From contig NZ_BCZQ01000017.1 of assembly GCF_001598815.1 (NCBI RefSeq), positions 62,001 through 126,000 of the forward strand: DNA of 64,000 nucleotides. The letters are read 5' to 3'. Below the pieces are notes generated by a model. The model was not told the DNA's origin. It made no database searches and saw nothing but the letters and a program-made list of their open reading frames with translations. The stretch is from Sphingopyxis terrae subsp. terrae NBRC 15098 (lineage in GTDB: Bacteria > Pseudomonadota > Alphaproteobacteria > Sphingomonadales > Sphingomonadaceae). A program made the position numbers and the translations under genes. Shown here one piece after another: positions 55,195-61,424 of this stretch; within the stretch, counting starts at the first letter, position 1; each line of letters starts with the position of its first letter.

Positions 55195-56106
55195 ATGATT
55201 ACCGATATCGCTCCAGTCGATAGCCACCAGCCGCCCTCTGCTTCGATGCGGGCGCTCAAGGAAAACGGCTACGCGATCGTTCGCGAAGCCGTTCCCGCCG
55301 AGCTGATCGCGGCGATCGATCGCGACCTCGATCCGCGATACGCCGCGACGCCCTTTTGCGAGGGCGGCTTCTATGGGACACGCACCAAGCGCTTCGGCCG
55401 CCTGCTCATCCGCTCGCCGCATGTTGGCGCATTGGTCATGAACCCGGCGATCCTCGCCCTCGCCGAGGCCGCGCTCGGCGACTGGTGTGAGCGCATCCAG
55501 CTCAATCTCGCCCAAGCGATTGAGCTGCATCCGGGAGCGCTTCCGCAATTCCCGCACCGCGATCAAGATATGTGGCAGGGCACACTCGGTGAGGTCGAAT
55601 ATCTCGTGAATGTGATGTGGCCGCTGACGCCCTTCACCACCGAGAATGGCGCCACGATCATCTGGCCGAAAAGCCATGGGCTCGAGGCGCTCATCGAGGA
55701 ACCGGCGGAGGAGCCGATCATTGCCGAGACCATGCCGGGCGATGCCATCGTCTTCCTGGGTTCGACGCTCCACGGAGCCGGCGGCAATTGCAGCGCGTCG
55801 GTGCGGCGCGGGATCATCATCAGCTACTGCCTTGGCTGGCTGAAACCATATGAGAACCAGTGGCTCGCCTATCCACCCGACGTCGCGAAGGACTTTCCGC
55901 CGGAGCTGGCGGCCTTGACCGGCTATGTACAGCATCGCCCAAACCTCGGCAACTTCGAGGGCCAGTGTCCCTCGATCCTGTTCCGCGGCTATCCCCCCGA
56001 CCCGATCGCAGCCGTTGATGCGCTCCGGCCCGACCAGCAGGCGCTTCTTGCCGACTATATCGGCGACCAAAGATCGGCGGGCGGAGACGGGACGCTCGCG
56101 GCATGA
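55195..56106 (+). CDS. Phytanoyl-CoA dioxygenase family (Fe(II)/2-oxoglutarate) protein
   Basis: A 303-residue enzyme of the PhyH family. The iron site is H121-R-D123 (FPHRDQD) and H193 (TLHGAGGN), and R204/R205 binds 2-oxoglutarate. PhyH enzymes hydroxylate or halogenate acyl or amino-acid-linked substrates. A PhyH gene next to luxI is a recurring arrangement in sphingomonads, so a role in making or modifying the quorum signal is plausible. The stop overlaps the GntR start by ATGA, which couples it to the lasso cluster. Confidence 0.9.
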   Translation: MITDIAPVDSHQPPSASMRALKENGYAIVREAVPAELIAAIDRDLDPRYAATPFCEGGFYGTRTKRFGRLLIRSPHVGALVMNPAILALAEAALGDWCERIQLNLAQAIELHPGALPQFPHRDQDMWQGTLGEVEYLVNVMWPLTPFTTENGATIIWPKSHGLEALIEEPAEEPIIAETMPGDAIVFLGSTLHGAGGNCSASVRRGIIISYCLGWLKPYENQWLAYPPDVAKDFPPELAALTGYVQHRPNLGNFEGQCPSILFRGYPPDPIAAVDALRPDQQALLADYIGDQRSAGGDGTLAA

Positions 56107-56741
56107 GCCCGGGCACCACGATGGAGCGGGTCTATCTGGACCTCAAGGCGCGTATCCTGTCGGGCACCTATCCGCCCGGTACGCGCCTCGAGGCGGCGCA
56201 GCTCGCAAAGTCGCTGGCGGCCAGCGCTACCCCCGTTCGCGATGCCCTGTATCGCCTGTCGGGCGAGCGGATCATCGAGAGCTGGCATCAGGAGGGGTTT
56301 CGGCAGCCCCTTCTTAATGAGGCGGATTTGGTCGAACTCTATTGGTGGACCGGCGCCCTTCTCTCGCTGGCGTTGAAGGGGAGGACGCCGAGGCCCGATT
56401 TGCCAGGCGGACTGATCTCGCTCGCGAATCACCAGGCCTATCCTGAGGGGCTCAATGGCCTCTTCCGGACCATCGCAATCGGCAGCAGCAACGGCGAACT
56501 TCGCGCTACCATCATCAATTGTGTCGAGCGAAGCATGACAATCCGCACATTGGAGGTTCGTGTCGATGGGTCTGTGGGCGACGCGCTCACGGCGATGGCG
56601 GACGATTACCGGTTCGGTCGATGGAGCGCTTTACGCAGTAAAATCACGCGCTTCCATCGCCGCCGCGCGTCATATGCCGGCCGCGTCGCGGCCGAAATCC
56701 GGCGCCGGTCCGAGCCGCTGGATAATATTCGGAGAATATGA
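56103..56741 (+). CDS. GntR-family regulator, FadR-like
   Basis: A 212-residue regulator: winged HTH (about 5-70, LKARILSGTYPPGTRLEAAQLAKSLAASATPVRDALYRLS), followed by an all-helical ligand domain without the clear metal-binding triad of FadR/VanR members. Its place between phyH and the first lasso precursor suggests that it tunes one or both units. An ATATTC-GGA-GAATAT dyad overlaps its end. Confidence 0.85.
   Translation: MSPGTTMERVYLDLKARILSGTYPPGTRLEAAQLAKSLAASATPVRDALYRLSGERIIESWHQEGFRQPLLNEADLVELYWWTGALLSLALKGRTPRPDLPGGLISLANHQAYPEGLNGLFRTIAIGSSNGELRATIINCVERSMTIRTLEVRVDGSVGDALTAMADDYRFGRWSALRSKITRFHRRRASYAGRVAAEIRRRSEPLDNIRRI
56725..56739. promoter_or_regulatory. Dyad ATATTC-GGA-GAATAT between gntR and the lasso genes
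   Basis: Six-base arms flank 3 bases, overlapping the gntR stop codon and lying about 85 bases before the first precursor. It could be an operator of the lasso transcript. The ATATTCG core also occurs in the dyad before luxR. Confidence 0.4.
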
Positions 56742-56823
56742 GTCGTATTAAATTCCTATACGGCGCGGCCTCCCTAGCTTCGAGAGGGCCGCAATTCCGC
56801 GGCAATCATGGAAGGAAGCGATC

Positions 56824-56946
56824 ATGGACCGCGAACTCAATGAGTTGATCGAACTCGGCAGCGTTACCGGCGACACCGCGGGCAGCGAAGACGTCGGCAT
56901 CGAAACGAACGGCAAGTTCAAGCCGCTCGGACTCAGCCAGGACTGA
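56824..56946 (+). CDS. Lasso peptide precursor A1
   Basis: A 40-residue precursor, too short for common gene finders. Leader: MDRELNELIELGSVTGDTA (19 residues), with Thr at position -2, the residue lasso proteases need. The 21-residue core begins GSEDVGIE, so Gly1 can form the macrolactam with Glu8. It ends in PLGLSQD. There are no cysteines, so this is a class II lasso peptide. AAGGA lies 9 bases before the ATG. The leader is almost identical to that of A2, but the cores differ greatly. Confidence 0.88.
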   Translation: MDRELNELIELGSVTGDTAGSEDVGIETNGKFKPLGLSQD

Positions 56947-56954
56947 CCAGCGCT

Positions 56955-56983
56955 CCGGGGACCGGCCCGAGGCCGGCCCCCGG
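56955..56983 (+). terminator. Hairpin between precursors A1 and A2
   Basis: CCGGGG-A-CCGGCC and GGCCGG-C-CCCCGG pair over 12 bp with a single mismatch around CGA. Such hairpins after lasso precursor genes may protect the precursor mRNA or reduce read-through into the enzyme genes. Confidence 0.6.
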
Positions 56984-57014
56984 TCGTTTCCTTGTGTCTG
57001 AGAAGGGAAGCAAC

Positions 57015-57137
57015 ATGGAACGCGATAACGACACGCTCGTCGAACTCGGCTCGGTCTCCGGTGACACCGCCGGCGACTGGGGCCTGTATGTCGAAGCCGG
57101 CGGCCGTATGCCGACGCCCGGTCTCGTCCAGGACTGA
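57015..57137 (+). CDS. Lasso peptide precursor A2
   Basis: A 40-residue precursor. Leader: MERDNDTLVELGSVSGDTA (19 residues), Thr at -2. The 21-residue core begins GDWGLYVE, allowing a Gly1-Glu8 ring, and ends in GLVQD. It shares the leader and tail with A1 but has an unlike ring. Bulky residues in the tail (Arg, Met, or Pro-flanked sites) would act as the plug; which one cannot be told. Confidence 0.88.
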   Translation: MERDNDTLVELGSVSGDTAGDWGLYVEAGGRMPTPGLVQD

Positions 57138-57146
57138 CTGGTGTAT

Positions 57147-57178
57147 CCGGGAGCCGTCCAGCATCGAGCGGCTCCCGG
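57147..57178 (+). terminator. Hairpin between A2 and the B gene
   Basis: CCGGGAGCCG and CGGCTCCCGG pair perfectly over 10 bp around 12 bases. It is the second precursor-end hairpin in the cluster and could set a high precursor-to-enzyme ratio. Confidence 0.6.
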
Positions 57179-57193
57179 GTCTCGCGCGGCGCC

Positions 57194-57853
57194 ATGACGA
57201 CCGGCTGGAAACTGGCAACCGGAACGGGCTATTGCGAAGTCGACGGAGATCTCGTCTTCCTCGACCTTGTCCGGGACAAATATTTCGCGCTGCGCGGGCA
57301 AGACCGCGCGGCCTTCGAGCGGCTTCGGGCAGGCGAGCCGAACGACAGCGAGGCGATGGGGCGTCTTGTGGCGACAGGATTCCTCGCACGGTCGAGCGAG
57401 CCGACGAAGCTCGATCCGGCCTCGCCTCACATTCCGGCCAACGATTTGTCGGCGGTCGCCGACGGACCGACATCGCTCCGCATGGGTTTCGCAGCGTCCC
57501 GCGCGCTGCGCTGGGCAAGACGTTCGATGCGGCCAAACCGGATCGCGTCAACGGTGGAAGCCATGCGGAACGCAAAGCTTCGGCTCGGCGTGCCGGGCGC
57601 CGAAGCGGCGGTTCGGGGCATCGCTTCATCCTATGCAGCATCGCGCTGGATGGCGCGGACCCCGCCACGATGTTTGATCGACGCGCTAGCGCTCGACCAC
57701 ATCCTCCTGTCGCACGGCCTAGGCGCGCGGCTGGTTTTTGGGGTGCGTCTCAGCCCCTTTGCCGCACATTGCTGGTTACAGAGTCCCGGCGCGGTGTTGA
57801 CCGGAACCTCGGCCGAGGCCCGCAACTTCACACCAATATTGGCGATCGGATGA
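57194..57853 (+). CDS. Lasso peptide B protein, fused RRE and leader protease
   Basis: A 219-residue protein. Residues about 5-80 are a PqqD-like RRE domain (CEVDGDLVFLDLVRDKYFAL) that binds the leader. Residues about 95-219 are a transglutaminase-like protease with C160 (PPRCLIDALAL) and H192 (FAAHCWLQ). The third acidic residue usually follows His by about 12; here Gly is at that place (VLTGTS). It would cut the leader off before cyclisation. It overlaps the cyclase gene by ATGA. Confidence 0.87.
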   Translation: MTTGWKLATGTGYCEVDGDLVFLDLVRDKYFALRGQDRAAFERLRAGEPNDSEAMGRLVATGFLARSSEPTKLDPASPHIPANDLSAVADGPTSLRMGFAASRALRWARRSMRPNRIASTVEAMRNAKLRLGVPGAEAAVRGIASSYAASRWMARTPPRCLIDALALDHILLSHGLGARLVFGVRLSPFAAHCWLQSPGAVLTGTSAEARNFTPILAIG

Positions 57854-59550
57854 AACGCGGCATTCTCGCACTTGTGGGAACCACGTCCGGGGGGCTGGCG
57901 CTTGCGGCAGCTGCCGAGCGCCACGCATTGCGATGCGTTCAGAATGCGGGCGCACTGACCGTCTATGCAGGCGCCGGCATTGCTGACCAAGTGATGGAAA
58001 GCGGTGCCCTATTGCTCGGGGACATTTATTCGCTTTCGGGCGCTACCTGCCACGCGCCCGGCGACGGCTGGGGAAGCTATCTGGCCTTCACCGTCGACGA
58101 TGCATCGGTCGAGATCGCGCGCGCCGCGCTCACCGGCATGCCGATCTACTGGACCCGGTTTGAAGACGGCTTTCTGCTTTGGAACGATCTCGAGCTGGTC
58201 GCGCCAATGCTTGGCATCGGGTCATTCGATTGGCAGTTCATCGCCGGGACTTTGGCGTACGCCAATCTGCGGACCGAACGGACCGGGCTTGAAGGTGTGA
58301 GCGAGCTATTGCCCGGCAGCTGTGCCAAGTTTTTGGCCGAGGAGTCAGCTGTCCAGACTTTGTGGACGCCTTGGAAGGCTGTCTCGCAGCCCGATCTTCG
58401 ACCAGTCGCTGAACTTGCGCTAGACCTCGAACGTCGGTTCCTTGGGTGCTTGCGAGGCTGGTGTGGGAATCGGAGCGACATCCTGCTCGAGCTGTCGGGC
58501 GGACTCGACTCTTCGATCGTCGCGGCAGGCCTGTCATCGGCGCAAGCCAATTTCTCTGCCGTCACTTTCGTTTCGTCCGGTGCCGACGGCGACGAGCGTC
58601 CCTACGCGCGCGCCGTCGCGGCGCATTGCGGTGCTGAGCTTCTCGAAATGCCCCACGCGGATACCGGCATCGATCTGGTATCGCTACCGCCTGTCCTTCA
58701 CGCGCGGCCCTCCGCCTATGGCGTGCTCGGCGGGATCGACGATGCCTTCGAATCGGCGTTCCCCGTTTCCGATGCCGCGATCTTCGGGGGCATCGGTGGG
58801 GACAATATCTTCGATTTCGACACGAGCGTCGCGCCGATCCTCGACGCCTTTCGTCATTTCGGGCCGCGGCGCCCTGCATTCGAGACGATGCGCGACGTCG
58901 CGCGCGCGGGCGATGCAACGGTCTGGCAGGCCGCTCGCTTGGCGTATCGGGCGGTGCGGGACGGCCCGAGCGGCTGGCGCCGTGAGACCGGCTTCTGCGT
59001 CGCGGACCAGGTGCCGGCCTCGCCGCCGGCTCATCCCTGGGATGCGGGCGAGGAGGATGCGCCGCGCGGCAAGCGCAACCATGTGCGCGCGCTTCGGCGC
59101 ATCCTCGACTTCGTCGACCGGCCGCGCCGCTGGCGGGACCGCGATGTCGTAGCGCCGCTGCTTTCACAGCCGGTGGTAGAATTTTGCCTTACTGTTCCGA
59201 GCTGGGCGTGGGTGAGGGGCGGTCGCGACCGCGCGGTTGCCCGCGCCGCATTCGCGTCGCGACTTCCGCCGGAGGTCGTTTGGAGGCGCGGCAAAGGGCG
59301 GCTCGATTCCCTCTGTACCGCAAGCTATCTTCGCCAGCGCGGTGCGCTCGCCGACCTCCTGCTCGGCGGGCGGCTGGCGGAACGCGGGCTGCTGGACAAG
59401 CCTGCGATCGAGACCTACCTCGCGCACGATCTCGTCGAGGGCGACTTCGCCTATTTCCGGCTGCTCGAAATCGCCGATGTCGAACGTTGGGTGCGGTCGG
59501 TAGAAGCCTCGCCCTTGATGGGGCCGAGCAGCCGCCAGCGACGATACTGA
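57850..59550 (+). CDS. Lasso peptide cyclase C (asparagine synthase-like)
   Basis: A 566-residue enzyme. The N-terminal glutaminase-like domain lacks the catalytic Cys2 (MKRGILALVG), as in lasso cyclases. The C-terminal AsnB-like domain has the ATP PP-loop SGGLDSS at 216-222. It adenylates the ring Glu and closes the macrolactam with Gly1. The ATG at 57,850 overlaps the B stop; a much longer frame upstream is not used. Its end overlaps the end of the isopeptidase gene by 100 bases (tail to tail). Confidence 0.92.
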   Translation: MKRGILALVGTTSGGLALAAAAERHALRCVQNAGALTVYAGAGIADQVMESGALLLGDIYSLSGATCHAPGDGWGSYLAFTVDDASVEIARAALTGMPIYWTRFEDGFLLWNDLELVAPMLGIGSFDWQFIAGTLAYANLRTERTGLEGVSELLPGSCAKFLAEESAVQTLWTPWKAVSQPDLRPVAELALDLERRFLGCLRGWCGNRSDILLELSGGLDSSIVAAGLSSAQANFSAVTFVSSGADGDERPYARAVAAHCGAELLEMPHADTGIDLVSLPPVLHARPSAYGVLGGIDDAFESAFPVSDAAIFGGIGGDNIFDFDTSVAPILDAFRHFGPRRPAFETMRDVARAGDATVWQAARLAYRAVRDGPSGWRRETGFCVADQVPASPPAHPWDAGEEDAPRGKRNHVRALRRILDFVDRPRRWRDRDVVAPLLSQPVVEFCLTVPSWAWVRGGRDRAVARAAFASRLPPEVVWRRGKGRLDSLCTASYLRQRGALADLLLGGRLAERGLLDKPAIETYLAHDLVEGDFAYFRLLEIADVERWVRSVEASPLMGPSSRQRRY

Positions 59551-61424
59551 TCGGCCTTCGCTGGATCGGGGTCGATCTCGCCTTTGAGCCAGAAGCGGAA
59601 CCAGTCGAGATTGCGCTCATAGGCCGCGAGCTTCTGGCGGGGTTCGACCTTCAGATGCGGGGCGAGGGGGAAGAGGTGGGTCTCGCCGAGACCGTTGGTA
59701 GCAAGCTTGCTCATCAGTTCGGCCGACTGGCGCGCTTCGCTCTCGGGAAGTTGCAGCAGCATCGGCGCCGTGATCATATCAATATTGAGCGCGGCCGAAA
59801 GCGCCTGCCACTCGGCAGGTTCGGTATCCGGCGGGCCGAGCTTCCAGTTCTGCCGGATATTGCGGGCGAATGTCTCGCGGCCCGGGCGAGCATTGTACCA
59901 GTAATACGTGGGTTCGATCTGGACCGAGGCGATCGAAACCGCCTTGAGAAGATCGCTGTGCATGGCAGTCCATACCGCAACCTCGCTTCCGAAGCTGAGA
60001 CCGCCCATGCCGACGCGGCTGCGATCTATCGTTCCGCGCCGGTCGAGGGTGTCGATCGCGGCCCGCACGGCTTCCATGCCGATCTGGTAGCGATCCTGCG
60101 CGATCTCGCCGCCTGGGAGGACGTCGATGCAGAGCGATGCGATGCCGCCCGCGGCAAGCGCGCGCAGAGGCCATTCGTCGCCTGTTCCGCCGCGCAGATA
60201 TCCATTGCAGCGATAGTAGGTGACGAAGAGCGGCAGCCGCCCGGGGATCTTCGGGCGGATGAGTATGCCCGACGCACGGCTGCCGCTCACCTGCCACGCG
60301 ATCGTTTCGACAAGGAGCCCGTCGCGGCCAGGAAATGAATTTGGGGAATCGATGATCTTCTTGCGGCCAGAGGCCTCGATCCGGACGAGGCGGGGTGAGA
60401 CCGACGCGGCCGCCTCGACGCAAAAGATTGCTTTTTCGCCTGCAGCGCAGGGCTTGCTGTCGCTCCGCCCACTCGAGAGCTGTCCTGCCGAGACCGCGAT
60501 CATCTTGAACTTCGCCGACGCGGGCGTCCACACATGCAGGGTCGTTTGGCCCGATTGGGCGCGGAGTGCGATCAGGACGCGGCCGTCGGCAAGCCCGCTC
60601 CGCCATGCGATACGCTCCGCATCGTTCGGGCAGCCGCTCGCCGCGACGCAGACGCCGCGCTGCCGAAGAATGCCGCGGAGGCTTTCGGGGATGTCCGGCC
60701 CGGGCGCCGGCTTGAGCAGGGCGCGTTCAGCGTCGTTCGCCGGGCGCTCGCTGGTGCCGGATGCGTCTCGGGCAACGACAGCGCGCGGTGTATCTTCGAG
60801 CAGCGGCACGCGGTCGAACCAGTCACCAGAGAAGCGCTGCGTCGAAGGACGTCCATTGATTGAGGCGCCGCGATAGAGGGGTTGGGCAAGATCGACGCGC
60901 GCGTCGAACAAGATACCGGTGTCGCGCTCGGCCTCCTCTGCCCGCGCGATCGCATCGCGCGGAGGTCCTTCGCGCGAGATGACGGTACCGTCAGCGGCGA
61001 TGGCAAAGGCCTCGATTTCGCCTTCGCTTGGCCCGATCTCGTGGAATCCCGACCCGTCGATGGGACTCACCCACAGGCCGATTCGTCCGTCGACAAGGGC
61101 ACGGACAACGACTGCCTTGCCGTCGGGCATCCATGTGGCTTCGCCGGGCAGGACGCTCCCGGCGTCGTTCCACATCGCGGTGCCGAGTCGTCCGAGCGCG
61201 CGGGGAGGGGCGGTGGCGTCCGTGGGCGCTAGATACCAGTCGATATCGATCCGGTTGGTGACGGTGGATGGGCGCTCGACCCGATAGGCGATCCAATTTC
61301 CGTCAGGAGAGACCGCGAGCCCCGACAGGTCGGCAATCTCGGCGATTTCGCGCGGGGTCGTCTGGCTGGCCGCGGGCGATGCCGCGGCCAGGAGACAGCC
61401 GAGGATCGCGGCTTTGCTCACCAT
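59451..61424 (-). CDS. Lasso peptide isopeptidase (Atxe2 family)
   Basis: A 657-residue exported or periplasmic protein with a signal-like start (MVSKAAILGCLLAAASPAASQ). An N-terminal beta-propeller-like half precedes an alpha/beta-hydrolase domain with the nucleophile GGLSFGSE and the catalytic His in FPLAPHLKVEP. Where Atxe2-type enzymes have the acid in Q-x-x-D-x-E, this one reads QLPESE, so Glu may serve. It linearises lasso peptides after use or uptake. It starts inside the TonB receptor stop (ATGGTGA). Confidence 0.9.
   Translation of the reverse strand: MVSKAAILGCLLAAASPAASQTTPREIAEIADLSGLAVSPDGNWIAYRVERPSTVTNRIDIDWYLAPTDATAPPRALGRLGTAMWNDAGSVLPGEATWMPDGKAVVVRALVDGRIGLWVSPIDGSGFHEIGPSEGEIEAFAIAADGTVISREGPPRDAIARAEEAERDTGILFDARVDLAQPLYRGASINGRPSTQRFSGDWFDRVPLLEDTPRAVVARDASGTSERPANDAERALLKPAPGPDIPESLRGILRQRGVCVAASGCPNDAERIAWRSGLADGRVLIALRAQSGQTTLHVWTPASAKFKMIAVSAGQLSSGRSDSKPCAAGEKAIFCVEAAASVSPRLVRIEASGRKKIIDSPNSFPGRDGLLVETIAWQVSGSRASGILIRPKIPGRLPLFVTYYRCNGYLRGGTGDEWPLRALAAGGIASLCIDVLPGGEIAQDRYQIGMEAVRAAIDTLDRRGTIDRSRVGMGGLSFGSEVAVWTAMHSDLLKAVSIASVQIEPTYYWYNARPGRETFARNIRQNWKLGPPDTEPAEWQALSAALNIDMITAPMLLQLPESEARQSAELMSKLATNGLGETHLFPLAPHLKVEPRQKLAAYERNLDWFRFWLKGEIDPDPAKADQYRRWRLLGPIKGEASTDRTQRSTSAISSSRK

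Noticed and set aside
56992..57849. Upstream in-frame extension of the cyclase reading, covering precursor A2 and B
   Set aside because: The frame is open by chance in G+C-rich DNA. Precursor A2 and the RRE-protease B are clear in other frames, and the cyclase start at 57,850 overlaps the B stop in the usual ATGA way.
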